64,000 nt of DNA from Telmatactis stephensoni (lineage: Eukaryota > Cnidaria > Anthozoa > Actiniaria > Isophelliidae), in the NCBI GenBank assembly GCA_029948255.1, contig JALIZF010001538.1, positions 1 through 64,000 of the forward strand, read 5' to 3'. Below are positions 14,044 through 29,200 of the stretch, piece by piece. Positions within the stretch are counted from its first letter, which is position 1; every line of letters starts with the position of its first letter. The position numbers were made by a program, and so were the translations under genes. The notes beneath the pieces were generated by a model that did no database searches, had not been told where the DNA came from, and saw only the letters and a program-made list of their open reading frames with translations.

Positions 14044-17000
14044 AAAAAAAAAAAAAAAAAAAAAGAAGAAGAGAACGCCCGGAATCGATCCCGAAACCAT
14101 TGGATTCAAACGCGCCGCATTAACGACGTGAGCCACGTTGATCAGTTCATTTCCATAACAATACGCTACGCACGATAGACCTGCTAAAATGAACTCCAAA
14201 TCACTCGGCGTTCACAATAGCGTAGTGGCAAGGGGCTGGTCTTCGCATCATGCAGGTCTAGTGGCCGACCTTCCTCTCACTCTTTGGCTTCTATTCTATC
14301 TGTGGTGAGCCGGATAGCGCGGATGGGGCCGAAATCTTCATCCTACACGTGAAATTTCCATACGATGTCCCAGCTTCTCTGAATGTCTCGGGAGTATGGT
14401 CCATTTTTGCATAAAATCAGAAAAGTGACGCGAGTTCGAGTCCCGGTGTTGTCAGTTCTTTTTTCTTTTTTCTCCTTTTTTTCAAATTTCCTCTTGCTTT
14501 TTACATTTTTTGGACCAAGATAATTCAGTTTTAACAAGAGAAAAATAAATCAAATTTAAAATGAAAATTTTATCTAGGGGACCGTCATGTGCGACCTGGC
14601 CTCGTATCACTATTTTACGAGTTCTATTTACTTTGATTTTTGACGGTCAAAATCAATCGTCTTAATTCAAACTATTTTAATATAGATCAAAGTAAAATTA
14701 ATATTATGAAGTTATGACAGATTTGAGGTTTTGTTTCCCAACACCTCGCGCATCTAGGATTCCAAACCGGTGGAAAAACACTTGGTCAGTGACTATTTAC
14801 CGTCTTGCCAGGGTCGTGACATGGTACTTTTTTTCGCTCGTGATCCCGTTTTTTGGTCGAAAATTTTGATCCCTGATCCCAAAAGTTCTCTCATTTTGAT
14901 CCCTGATCCCAGTTGTGAAAATTTTGATCCCTGAATCCTGTTGATTTGACTACTGATCCCGATCCCACCTTTGTGACCCCGATCCCATGGCTTGAGATCC
15001 CGATCCCAAGCCTGTGATCCCTTATCCCACGTACCATGTCACGACCCTGGTCTTGAGCTTTCATGAGTTTTTAGCTAGTGTTTGAAATCACTGTTAGAGA
15101 AGTTCTCAGTTTTTAAAATGAAAAGTAAAAAACATGGATAATTTACATGGAATTACAGTAAGGCTGTATGTATGTCAAAATTGCTGACTGACCTGCATTT
15201 TCATCTCTCTTTGTGTATCCCAAACTCTGATAAACCTGACATCACCAGATGCTAGTAGAATACCAGTCTCTTGTTCCCAGTTTACAACCAGCCCTGAACC
15301 ACTCCCTAGTTATAGAAAAACAACGTTGTTATCAGGACAGCACGGTGGAGATCTGGGCCCAGTTGCTTGAAGACTGGTAGGCATACCCTGGAAACCAGAG
15401 GTTTCTTGCTTCATTTACCCGGCGAAATTGCAACCGTCGAAGCAAGACAGATAGCAAACCTCTGGTTTCTGGGGTATGGTTAGCACAAACCCAGGGTAAA
15501 AATCAAAGGTTTTCTTTCGACTTAACCCTCGGTTATCACTTTAAACCCGCCTTTGAGCAACAGAACCCTGAACTTCAAGACATCAATAACTAAGTAAATA
15601 AATTTTGCCCCCGGGATTTTGCCCACTTCTAAGGGACTTTCCAGGAAAACCATTTTAAACATTATAACATCACAGTGGATTAACAACAACATATTGGAAG
15701 ATGATATTACAGGGAAAACAAGGTTATGAGAGCACCCTACCTCTAGTTGATGGTAGCATCCCTGACAAAGCTTGCCATGCTGTCACCATTTCTACTTTCT
15801 TTCCATGGTCTTGTCCAGTCATAGTTTCTATACACTCTAACGGAGCCATCATCTATGGACAATCAAATCATTATAATCATTACAATATTGTGGGTGGTAT
15901 AGGTTGGCCGAGTGGTGAGAGCACCGGCCTTTCACCGCTGTGGTCTGGGTTCGAGTCCGGTGCTCAGGCATCGGATCATATGTGAATTGAGTTTGTTTGA
16001 GGTGTTGTTCTCTAGGGTTTTTTATCCTGGGTTCTCCAGTTTTTCCTCCTTCATCAAAAATCAACATGTGAGTTGAGTGATGTACAATCATGTATGCAAA
16101 ATATTTAATGTAGAGGTAGTGAGTGTGAGTGTCAGCAGATGAAGAACTACTATGTGGATCTGCTGTAGAAGATTAGTTATTATTAAAACCAACCTTTGAG
16201 CAACCAGACCAAGTATATCAAATGATTTCATAGATGATATGGAAATGATAGAATAGATTTGGTATGAGTGTGAAATGGATGCATGGCTTGGTGGTATGAC
16301 TGTGTCAGTGCCATGTTGTCTATAAAAGATTCCTGCTGTAACCTCTCCTCTACCATCATATCACATACAGTACATCCATGACATAGTTTGCCACAGTCAT
16401 ATGATATAAACACAGTTTACTCACCTGTGCCAGTCAAGAGCAGGGTAAGGTCATGTGCATTTAGGAATTCCATGCTGGTGATCCTGGACACTTTTCTGTT
16501 GTTATTTATGAAGTAATTTAGTCTAACTCCTTGTTCCCAATTCCACACACTAGAAATACAACAAGAAAGACAATACTTTACAGAAATCTTATGCAATAGA
16601 AGAGCATGCTACACACTAGACTTCACCTCTGTGTGTAACAGTACACTACACAGTTGACCCCACCTATAGCAGCAAATATTAGTACAGTGCATTACATACC
16701 TAACACCACCCCTGTCAGCAAATATGAGTACAGTACAATACATACCTACCCCTACCCCTGTGAGGAGCTATTACCGGTAGTACACAGTATTGCATAACAT
16801 ACCTGGGGCCACCTCTGTCAGCAACTATATTACATACCTGAGGCCACCCCTGTCAGCAACGATAACATAGCTGACCCTACCCTTGTCAGCAAGTATAACA
16901 TCCTGACTCCACCCCTGTCAATTACTATAACATCCTGACTCCACCCCTGTCAATTACTATAACATACCTGACCCCACCCCTGTCAGCAACTATTACATAC

Positions 17001-17181
17001 CTGAACCCACCCCTGTCAGCAACTATTACATACCTGAGGCCACCCCTGTCAGCAACTATTACATACCTGAGTCCACCCCTGTCAGCAACAACAAGGTGTG
17101 GTTCATAAGGATGGAAGCGTAACACTCCAGGTGCATGTTGATTCTTGTTGATGAAGATTTGGTCATCAATTTTACCTGAAG
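11496..17181 (-). CDS. RPTOR: Raptor exons 25-33: C-terminal WD40 propeller
   Basis: Residues of about 1,001-1,331 form the seven-bladed propeller. Blades are visible as [86 protein letters not shown] and [20 protein letters not shown]. The last blade, [15 protein letters not shown], ends in TEKKR and a stop at 11,496-11,498. Two frame problems occur: one surplus base in exon 27 and one at the exon 32/33 junction. A splice-donor-copying minisatellite follows exon 25. Confidence 0.93.
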
Positions 17182-20100
17182 CTGGTTTGGAAATAAATTA
17201 ACATTTACCAACAACTCATAAATACAATGCTAATTCTTTTTGTAACTACACTGTACCTGCTTTTGCCTGTTGTTTTACAGCTTCTCTTCTAACCCTTGAG
17301 TTTCTTTCAAATCTCCATTCTCTCTCTAAATGAAGCTGACTTTGTGGGTCATGTTCTTCAGGAGGCTAAAACATACAAACAATTTCATTTAACTATCACA
17401 TTATAGTAATACATTACCTTGAGAAATGGTGTTCCTTGAACTCTAAAGGCCATGTTAAAGATGTTGATGAGGACTGAATTCAACTGGATTCTCACCTTCA
17501 TGACAGACTGTGCAAAATAACTTGCACACCATTCAGGGAATTCTGTCTTAACCAGAGTGGGTTTAGATGACGATGACTCTTCATCGTCAGATTCTGTGTC
17601 TTCCTCATTTCCAGGTGGAACAACCTTTGACAGCAGAAAGTTCAATTTAACTTTCCATGTCACTATATTGTATACAAGTTAACATGAGTAGATTTTACAA
17701 GCATAATAATCTTATTCTCCAAGACCATGAGAAAAATGGGATAACGCAAAGAAAAAAAAGTGACAATTCCACATCAGGAAAGTAAGTTACTACCTACCTC
17801 TGGTCCTTTGTCAAATGTTTTTCTCTTTACGTGGAATTGATAAGAATGTGGATAAAGTGCTGAGTTCACAGGATTATTTCTTGGTGGTGCCTGCTCTCCT
17901 GGCTTCACTGATACAGGGTGTGGTATGGGGTGCTGACTTCTAAACTGTGAGGGAGGTGAGCCTTGGCTGTTAATGGGGAGTCAACAATGTTAGATGATTT
18001 ACGACCATATGGAAGGCAATACACTACACAACTAAGCCCCCTAGTCTTTTACCACCAACTAAGATAATATATTTACTACTTACTCAACAGAGGAATGACG
18101 AAGATAAGGATTAAATCTACTTGGTGATGACGGTGCAGATGATGATGATGATGATGACCCTCCTGGTATTACTCGTAAGGGATGGCTATTGATGGTTGCC
18201 TAGTATCAAAGTTTAGATTCATGTTACAATTACTGAAATGAAAACACATTAAAATAGACACCAAAACAAAGCTACAACACTCTTCAATAATAGTATAACA
18301 GCACATGATCAATTGTATAAAGCAGGTACAATGCAAGAATGATGTAATTCTAAGTAATCCTCTAGGCTCTTTAGTCCCTCACAATGCATGTACAAGTTTT
18401 GCACAGACCCCTAAAATGACCACAAACTGCATAGTAAGTCTATGTACTCCCAAAAAGTATGGTCAAATATTTTGCATTACCTTTAACATAATTCCATTAA
18501 CAATCTTCTTTGCTAATTCACTGACACCATTATCAGGGTCTACAGACAAGTTTAACAAGGCCTATAACAAACAAAGTAATGTGTTAAACCAATGTCTAGT
18601 ACATGTAAAGAACAATACTACAGACCAAGACTTTACCTTCCAAGTATTTGCATACACATTAGATTGGAATGTGGAGGACAGAGATGAAGTTGAAGGAGTT
18701 CGACGTAGATCTTTGATAGGACCAAACTCACCACTAGAGCTACTACTGCTGCTAAAGTTGGACAGGTTATCCCTTCCTAAAAAATAATTTATAGTATGAT
18801 AATCAAATTAACTTACTCCAAAGTGATAGTCAGAACTTTTAAAGATTAAATTTGGAGAAATTCTGCATACATCTTGTTTTAATGATATAGTGATATGGAA
18901 GGCTATATAAATCACCTCCAAAGAAAGAACAAGTTATCAATTGAATATTATTATTTATTAGCATGAAGAGGTAACCATGACAATGACTTAAGTGGCCTGT
19001 TCTAGGATTTTTCGAGTTTTCACAAATAATCTAAAATGTTATCAAATGATAGACTTTCCTATACCAAAACATCAATCCCTGTTAGTCACTTAGGCCATTG
19101 TAATGGGTACCCCTTCAAGCAGATATTGACAGTAACCTGAAAAGGCATTCAGTTGATTAGAAGAATAGCTTGCTCTAATTCCTGCAGACAGCTTGCGAGT
19201 AGCAGGACTACTTGATGGTTGGGGGTCCTGAGAAGGTTGAGGTCCTTGTTGCTGGCTGCTACCAGACCCAACGACAATCCACCCAGTTGACGTTATTGCT
19301 GCTGCTGGTGGTGCATTCTCTTTCTGCCTGTCTTCGTCCAAGAATTGTAGTGCTATCACTCCAAAGTTTGTTTCGTATTGTATTACAAGACCATGTAGTG
19401 CAACAACCAGTTCCTAAAATATCCACCAGAATTTATTTTATTATAGATTGTGAATGAGTCACTAGGAAAGATTTTTTAGTAAGATGTAAGTAAGTTTTTC
19501 AAGTGGCGAAAGACTTGGGAAAAATCAAAGCTCAGATGGGGTTTACCCTGCAACATCAGATACTGGTCAAGCACTCTAGCCACTAACTAAGGTACTTGGG
19601 CTCCTGCAGGGAGCGAGGTCTTGTGTATTTGTATATTGTACTTGACACAAACTCTATTTGATAACCCAAGTGGCATTGCTTAGCAATATGTAAATTAAAC
19701 AAATATTAAGTTATCTGTGTGATCAACAACCAAATTCTCCTCTGACTGCTTTTAATTTTCAAGGATCACTTAGTAATTTCCTGATACTAAATTACCTTTC
19801 TAACAAGTGGACTGCCATCTTGGGCTAGCTGTGTTAGTGTCATGGCAACCCCAAAGTCAATCTGGTTTGCATGGTCTGATCTGTCACCTGTGTTTGCTAT
19901 AAATGTACCCAATGCATACACAGCTGCTGCACGAACCTGGTGCAATACAAAGAAAATCCCAAAAATTAGTAAAAAAGCTGTCATATTATACCTTGATATT
20001 GAATGAATGTATAATTGAACAAAATAATAAAAGAACAAACAAACAAAAGAAGAATCTAAAGGAGGGAGGGAGGAAGGATGGATGGACAGATGGAATGAAT

Positions 20101-20194
20101 GAAGAAAAGAAGGAAGGAAGCAAGAAAGGAAGGAAGGAGAGAAGGAAGGAAGAAAAGAATGAAGGAAGAGAGGAAGGAAGGGAGGAAAGAAGGA

Positions 20195-20230
<36 letters not shown>

Positions 20231-23200
20231 AGGGAGAAAGGGAGGATGGATGGAAGGAATGAAGGACAAAAAGAAGGAAGGAAAGAAGGAAGGGAGGGAG
20301 AAAGGAAAGATTGATTAGACAGTTAATATTCAGCATGGTACAGTACAATGGCATGATAAAGTTATTTTTCAAACTCAAATGAAAACTGCTATCTCTTACC
20401 TCAGGCAGTGGATCAGACAGTAAACAGTACAATTTCTCAGGTGCTGTGTCTCTTACTCCACACCATCCTTGCTGCATCATAATTCTGCCATATTTTAGCT
20501 AAGCACACAGCAAGCCATTGTCTCAGTAGTGGGATGAGGGTCAGTAAGCTGCTCCAGGACAGATTGCAATCAAGTTACCTTGTAGGCAAGCCTCCTATAA
20601 ATTTATCAACAGTAATTAAGCAGATTTCATACAAGTGCTAAAAATAATTAACTGTAGTGTGGAAAATAAAATGATTATATAGTAGTTTTCCACTTCAATC
20701 CAAACCAAATCTGTTCTCAGTCAAATCAATGGTTATTCAATCTATTTTGTAGTAATGTATTTAAAATGGATCCTTATAACATACAAAAATAATATTACTA
20801 ACCTGACCATTTCGGAAACCATCTATAATGGAAGACAACACAAATGCTGCCATTGTTCTATGCTCTGCCTAAAAACAAAATGGATTTTTATTAAGTGACA
20901 ACAACATGGATATCTAAAAGCTGGTTCTCACTAGCAATACAAGATGATGCAAGGCTTGTGTTCTCACTTAAAAAAGTAAGCGCAAAAGAGCAGTCAGGTT
21001 TTGTTTGAACATTTGCTTGCATTGTCTTGCTCCACTAGTGAGACTACCAGGCTTAATTTACCAGAGTTTGTTACAATACCATTATGGCAGGAATTTCAAA
21101 TGTTTTTTTATAGACAACACGGCACTGACACAGCCACAGTCCATTTCACATTCATACCAAATCCGCTATAATAACAATGATATGTACTTACTGGCATGTA
21201 AGGATCTGCTAACACTGATAAAAAATACTTGTGTCCACTATCCTTGACAAGGTCAGACTGACAAGACTGAAGATATATTGTAAAAAAAAACATTTAAATT
21301 AGAATAACACACAAACCATAGTCATACAAGTATGAAGCCAATAAAATCTTCTGAAAGAGGAAACAGTTCAATGACAAATCCAACACCCAATCCCCTGTCC
21401 AAATCTTTGACAACTGTGAAAGGATTGGAGAGTTGCAGCTTACAAATCCAGATTCCCTTGGGTAAGGGCATCAATGTAGTTGTAATCAGCACTGCAATAT
21501 ACCAAACTACTATGTGGTCACAAGTGCCTAGTGGGAGAAAGTATTAAATTGCCTGTACCCTACAAATGTACATGATATCCACAGTCACGCATGCATCATT
21601 CACTTACACTATCAACTGCTAATATTTTGGCCCAAATAAAAACCAACAATGGTCGCAACTCTCTTGCTGAACTTTGTAATAATTTTAAAACATATGGAAA
21701 TATACCAACAGATAATGCCTACAAAAAAGAACAACAGACATAATTATAATTGTAATAACTGACAAATTTGTGCTATCAGTAAGTTAATGATCCTCAGAAA
21801 AATATATGATTGAATACTTACAAGATTTACTGCCCATGGTCCCAAGTCTAAAAATCGACCCAATAAATCTAGTGCTCTCAGTCTATGGACTTGACTAAGT
21901 AATACTTGAAGCACTATAGGTAGCTGTTCAGGGGGATCTCTATCTTCTGAGCCCATGGCCAGCCACACTTGAAATGCCAGTAATTGTTGAGAAAAGAATT
22001 GACTGTGCTGTAAGGTAAAAATAATAAACAAAACAAATAAACCAACAAAATAATACCTTCAGTTGGTGAGGACAAAGCTTTTATATGAGTCTTGACTATT
22101 GTGTAGAATAGCATATCAAATGAACTGTCAGCTCCAAAACTGTTGGACCACAGGTGCAATTGTTGGGCAACAGACCGGTGAGTCCGGCTATCAGGTTTTA
22201 CAAGTCAGACAGTTGACTTGGTATGCTGTTCTACATAATTACCATGAGTCTTATCAAGTAATCAGTAAATCTAATATGAAAGTGATGGTCAATCACAACA
22301 ACCCCAAGTTTAACAAGGAATTTCACATTGGAATCCATACTATATAGTTGTGTGTTATTAATATTAATGATATTATATTTATTTAATAATATTATACATA
22401 CTGTAAAGCTTGATGGGTTTTCTATGACTTCTGGTAACTGTGCTAAACAAAGATCAACAGCTAGATCCCAGGCTTGCCTTAAAAAGAAAAACAGAAATCA
22501 TAATAAACAATTATAGGTAAAATTCAGAGAGCATTAAACTAGCTAAAAGCTCTGTGTGTTCCCTAATAAGCCTTTGGCAGCCAAATTTGATGTAATCAAT
22601 TAACAACCAACAATTCATGTGGCTAAATATGTTTGAAAGTGCTTTGTGGAAGACATTTTGGTCATCAAATGAAATACTCACATTACTTTGCAAAGCATAT
22701 CTTTTAACTGCCCATACAAATTAATGTCTATTTTCTTATTGCGTATAGTCCAAGAAAATACTATTTATACCCTAGCAGGATGGAGGGAATAGTCCAGTTT
22801 CCAATTACTAGAGACCGCTGAGCTTCCTGACAAAAGGCGCATTTATACAGGGTTAGCCTCATTTTCAAGAAAGACCCAAGGGAGTTAACTGATTTTTTTT
22901 CTGTTGTTAACAAAACAAAACAAAAACAAAAAAATGGCGTTTACTCCCATGGGTCTTTCTTGAAAGGGAGGCTAACCCTGTATAAATGCGCCTTTTGTCA
23001 GGAAGCTCAGTGGTCTCTAGTAACTGGAAACTGGACTATTGGAAATTCTAGAGGGTCAGAGAAATAATAAAATTACAGAATTTGTATGGAAGGAAATTGG
23101 AAATTCCAGGGGTAGGTGGGTGAGAGGGCCCTTTAATAACAAATTCTCCCCATGGAGTATGGATATTTTCTGGAACCACACATTCCAACCTTTAATTGAT

Positions 23201-26200
23201 TGTCACTCACCACATATGGTGCATGTATGTTGGTGGAAGTCTAGGACTAGATACAGGTGTACAGTTATAAGACCTCATTACTCTCTCAGCCAGTAAAAAA
23301 TTTCTGAATAAACTTGCAACAAGTAAATCTTGTCTAAAGAGCCTGTGAAATAAATCTGAAAAAAAAAAGAGTAAATAAGAACAGTTTTCACATAAATGTG
23401 AATAGCATATCTACGGCATGACATGGTCACAACCGCAATCAATTTATAGATTGCACAACTGTAGACGTGGTCTAGGCATGGTGTAGTCCATTTCACACTC
23501 ATTCAAAAACTGCTCAAGGTATAAGACTAACCTCTAGGCAGCATATTCCAAGCTATTGTATCTGTAACAGCAGTAAATATCCAGTTCAATTCACCTAATG
23601 GTGTCCGTCGGTCATTAAGGCGCCCAGGTATTCTGTGATGCAGATTCAAAAATGTAATATTTAAATGTGGCTAAACAAAATTTAGGCCCACATTCACTGT
23701 ATGGGCACCCATGGATACGTAGATGCTACAGAGCGACCCCTGTATTGCCTGCATTATTCTGCCTTGGTCAGCGGTTCATCACGTGAATGTGGGGCGGCCC
23801 ATTATTGTGCAGGGCCGGCATGTGAGTCTATTACTATGGATCTGGCAATCCTCGTGCTAGCTTGAAAGCTAACGTTTTGCTGTTGTGTGTTGCTTTCTCC
23901 CCCCCCCCCCCCCCCCACACACCCTTGGATGGTCTTTAGGTGAGTATGTCAATCTCCACTGACCCGACAGTCAGTGTGACAGGTGCTAGGTGGTCGACCT
24001 TGGTTGGTTACCATGGTTACTGCCTTGCTGCTGGGGACGGTGCATCCCTCAAGACAGCATCTAGGCACCTCACCCAACCTCATCACCGTTGATGAGTTGA
24101 ACTATAATTTTTATGCGTATACAGAGGATGATGTACATAATGACATCTAAATAATCTTCTCTCTCTATTGTGATCACCACACATTTCTGTGCATCATTAA
24201 ATGACACATCAATTATAATTTATTAATAATTAATTAATTAATCAATAATTATTAAAATCAGTCCTTACTTTTCTATTAATTCCAAAGTTACACCAGGGAC
24301 TAGTTTACTGCTATTTTGGCTGCAAAACCTAAAATGGTGACAACAATGAATACACTACAAACATAATTGGAAATTAAATGGTAAGGTCTGTTTCACATAC
24401 CATTCAGACCTGTTAGGTGCCATACTGAAAATATTTCTGCAAAACATTGGTGTCTGAATGAATTTGGTATGGAAGCTTTAGTTTGGTCTGTCAACTGTCA
24501 TCAATTCAACAAAGTTTGCTTGCTGCTCCAAAGTCAAACTCAACTGTACAGTATTAGGTATAGCACACACATGACATGAGAAGTGGGCCTAAACTAGCTA
24601 CATATAAAACATCTAATACCATTTTCCTATGGAGTTCAAGATAGCAGGATTCTACTTCAAGTTTAGAGGACTGACTGGTTAAATGTGCTATAATCTCACC
24701 ATTGTAAGGCCACCTTGATAGGTGTTGTCAGACAAGCAGTGAATAAATCAGCAGGCAGTTCTGGATTCATAGGAAGCAACTGACTGGCACTACAAGCAGC
24801 TAGTTGAATACAGTTTTTAGTAGAATGAGTTATTGGTAAATGGTTTCCTTGAGCAAGATTTCTCTGAAAAAAGAAAGTAACCATATAATCCAGTATATAA
24901 TGTGGTTATTATAAGGTAAGCTAACTTGGATTGATTTGCTGGTCAGCGGTCCATGAACAACGTGATGTGCCTTGCTTAACCTCATGGTTTGTGTTGCCAT
25001 CGCTAAGCTTTGCTGCTTGTTGTGTTGCCATTGCTAAGCTTCGTACTTGTATTAAGTAACTTAAACTGTGCAATTTTCTGACTCATCACCAATAACTACT
25101 ATTTACTTGTGATTTTGAATGCCTGTACACATGGTGCAACATTTCCTGTGACATATTTCCTGCAACACTGCATACAACACACTTGCATCGTGTGTCCACC
25201 ACTACAATGTTATGTGTAATGAAACTGTTGCAAATGTGCAACATTTGCAGGGATGGACACAACACTGTGTTGCATACAATTTTACAGGAAATGTTACAAT
25301 TTGTGTCTGGGCCTTAAGATCATCTGCATCTAGTGATTTAAAATTTTATTTTCTTTATATGCAGCTCCTGTTTGAACTGCTAAATTTAGAGGGACAACAA
25401 AATACATGGAGGCATCAATAATTCCTTCTTCAAGAGATGCATCAGAGACCTTTTGCACAAAACTGCTCAAATCATATGCAGTTACTTGCCTCAACATGGC
25501 TCAGTCTCAGTAAAACTTTAAGACAATTCATATGATGTTGTTGTGGAGTGCACGCAAGGAGAAGAATATATCTGCATATAATTAGTAAGTGTAATTTTGC
25601 AAAGGGTCTATGTACATGCACCTACTAACAAAATAATGAGAATGTTCAATATTCATTACCTCATGTTCATCTTCTCTTGTTGAAGAAAACTTATTAAAAC
25701 ACTGCAAAATGAGTCCAGCATTGTTGCAGTCATATACAAATATTGACGGACTTCCCATCCATGTTTGTAAGTCATATATTGACAAAGGAATATATTGTGT
25801 GTATGTCTGAAAAATAGAAAGAAATAATATAAGTTCATTTTACTTCAAAAAAAAAAGGTTTGATAATTTATTTTATTTCGAAGAGCGAGGAGTGGTTGCC
25901 CAATTCTCCCGAGCCAGGGGCTCATGTTTAAGCTTTCAAAGCGCCCTCTACCCCCCTCTATCCATCAGTGCTCCTTTTTACGGGTATTTAAAGCTAATTA
26001 AAGCTAGATGGAAAGGAAAGAAGTTGAAACAAGGATGTGAAGTCAACAGTTGGGAATCGAACTCAGGACCTCTCGCACCTAAGGCCACACACTAACCAAC
26101 TGTGCCATCCTTGCTCCACGCACTAACCGACTGTGCCATCCCTAGACAATCATACAGTGTACAATGATCAATTATCTGTGTTAATTCACCTTGTTAAAAA

Positions 26201-29200
26201 CCCAGATCTCTCCATTTACTGTTGGTCTTGGAACTCCATGACCATTGTAATGAAATAATACTCTTTCCTCCTTCAAAACAAACAAAATATAAGGGAATGA
26301 TGAAATGCGAAATTGAGTGAATGAGTGAATAAATGAATGAATGAATAAATGGATAAATGAATAAATAAACAAATTCAAACTTTTTCAGTGGATAAAATGA
26401 TAGATTCAGTGGATAAAATGATAGCAATATTTTCAATACATTGATCTATTGGATATTAGGATTTATCTCATGGATAGCAATATCCACCCTTAACGAATCA
26501 TAAAATGACATAATTCTATTTTGATAAGGAAAACAGATTTATCTCTAAACTTACTTTAGCATTTCTACGTAACGATGAGCAAAGCTTTTTTACATCCTCC
26601 ACAGTGGGGTCTAAACTTTGTTTATATCTTGCCTGCAATAACAAATATCAGGAAAAACCTTAGTTAGTGGTGGTCCTGGGATTGTCTCTTTTTGAGAGAG
26701 TTCCCTAATAAAATCAATAAATTCATACCCTAGGCTGCCATCTTTCATATTGTTCTTGCAGTTTATTTCCAATGGTTTCTAAGGCTTTATTGGGATTAAG
26801 AGACAATGGATCTACAAAATGATTACAGAAAGAAGTTTGATACCACTTTCATTAGGACACTGTCTGACCTGTATCATTATTAATTCTCCAATACAGCAAT
26901 AGGCTATATATGATGAATTTTAATATCATATTTTAATTCATATGTTAATACACCATAATTTTTACATTTATATCTTGGTCAACCACAGCCTCAAATGCTA
27001 AATATATTCTTTTCAGTTTGGTAACAGCTCATGAAAAGGCAAATTATAAATGATAAAGCAAATACTTTCAATTTCGATGGGTTTGTGTTTTGTTCATATA
27101 CACCTCCCTGGTTTGTGTGCATTTCTTGCCTTTTTATGAGCTGTTACCAAACTGAAAAGAATACATTATGCACAATGGAGGATGTGGTTGACCAAGATGT
27201 AACTGTAAAATGGTCTATTTTCAATTGCATAAGGTAGGGATAACCTTATTCAATGTGACATAAATCCCACCAGGCTGTTCTGATTTTTCAGTTGAAGATT
27301 AAAATGGACAAAATCAAGAGTAGTCAACAGCCTTATTTCCAGTTTATAAAATATTTTAGATATAACGCGCGCGCTGATTGGCTGGCTACCATGTTTATAT
27401 CAGAGGACAGAGACATGGTTTACTCAAAAAACATGGAAAATATTTTATAAAAGCAATATAAAACGATCGCTTATGTCTCTGTACTGTGATATAAACACTC
27501 TGGAAGATGTAGAGCACTTGAATAGCAAGAGTCAAACACTTGGCTGTGCCTTGACTGTTCCTATAAGCTTGCGTTTCACTTGCTCTACATCTTCCATCAT
27601 GTTTAAATATCACAGAACACAGACACAGGCGTGCATTTTATATTCCTTAAATAACTGGGCTTCAAAGCATGGACGAACTTCAGGTAATATCAGTAGTGTC
27701 CATAAGGAAGTTACTTAGAAGCCAAATCCTTTTGTATATATATGTTGTATATTTTTATGAATGTGTTATGTAAAAAAACATTACTTTGAAAAGTGTAAAT
27801 AAAGTGAAATTGAAACTGAAACTGTACATCTTGTTGAAATCCACATACACCATCAATTCAATAGCACCAGCTGTTGTGCAGGGAGCCTGTGTATGTTGCT
27901 TCTGCTTCTGATTCCGTCGAAGTGAAAACCAGGCTTGAGTGAATTCTTAGTTTTTATCAGATAACAAAATAGTTGATAACTAAATACTATTATACGCTAA
28001 ATAGTTAGTAGTTGTTTCATGGATATATGGCGTGCACTTTATAAAAGGCATGTGCTGCACTGTAAATGTTACATAAGCCACTTAGATGGATCAACAAGTT
28101 AATGGTTCTAGACAGTTTACACAGAATTGACCTTGTTGCTAGCTGGCACTTGAAAGATGCTATCAGACAATAGCCACCTACATCATTGTCAATGTAATTA
28201 TATTAAACCACATTGCGTGAATATGACCTGATAACTCTGGTATCATAATTCATACAAGCAATAACTTGGAATCCAATACCAAATGCGTGATTATGCTGCA
28301 AAGAGGGAAGTTATTTTATCACAGCTTGTTTTATGAGGTACGCCCTCCGCAAGCTCAGTATTCAATGATCCATAAATTTTGTACAATTAAGTCACCAAAA
28401 CGTACAAACATATAAGCTTAATACCGAAAAAGAGGAAATCAGATAGCTAAAATCTGAGTGTCATTGGATTATCGTGATTGTCCGTGAGAAGACAGGTCTA
28501 GACAAGTATTCTGCGCTGAAATAGGCATGCATGACACGGTGTGTGTGGCATGCAATGGACTTCATATTCACGTGTTCACGATCCACAAATTTATCTTCTT
28601 TGAAAAAGATAAACAGACAAAAAAATAAATACTTATTATGATTATACCTATCATGATTTTAAATTAAATCAAAGTGATAACTTTCTTCCTATTTTCATCA
28701 AGGAATTACATGGGAAAAGACGAAATGAATGAATGTTGAATTCCTGGATCGCAGTTATGAAGTTGGAAATCGAAAGTAAAACAGCTGAGTCAAACTAGCA
28801 ATTGTTTAAGAATATTGAGTGTTTTTGTTATTTAAGAAGAATTGTTTCCTATAATTGTTTATAAATAATCTAACGTTTGACAGTAGTGTTTATGGAAGTA
28901 CTCACTTACCAATCCAACACTCCATCCGTGCACACGGTGTTGTTTTGACCACATCTGGCGGATCAACACCAACATTCAACGACAATACCAAAGCAACACT
29001 CACTGTTTTCATCTACAAAGATATTAAATAACATCCCTCTTAGACAAGGTTTTATGGAGAGTTGAGAGAGGTGTTTTCATTGGTTTCTTACTCTGTCTTT
29101 CATTCGCCATGTTTGTGCTAAGTGTTTCGTTCCATTGATCGCTTCCTTGTGTCGTTTCTTCACGAAGCATAGTGGCAGTTGCCAGTCGATTATTTCACCT

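Noticed and set aside
15898..15975. Genuine tRNA gene
   Set aside because: The A and B boxes are present, but the acceptor stem does not pair and an unrelated body follows; a SINE head fits better.
19787..20480. Long frames through the GGAA tract (minus strand)
   Set aside because: Only their ends overlap true Raptor exons 16 and 17; the middle is microsatellite intron.
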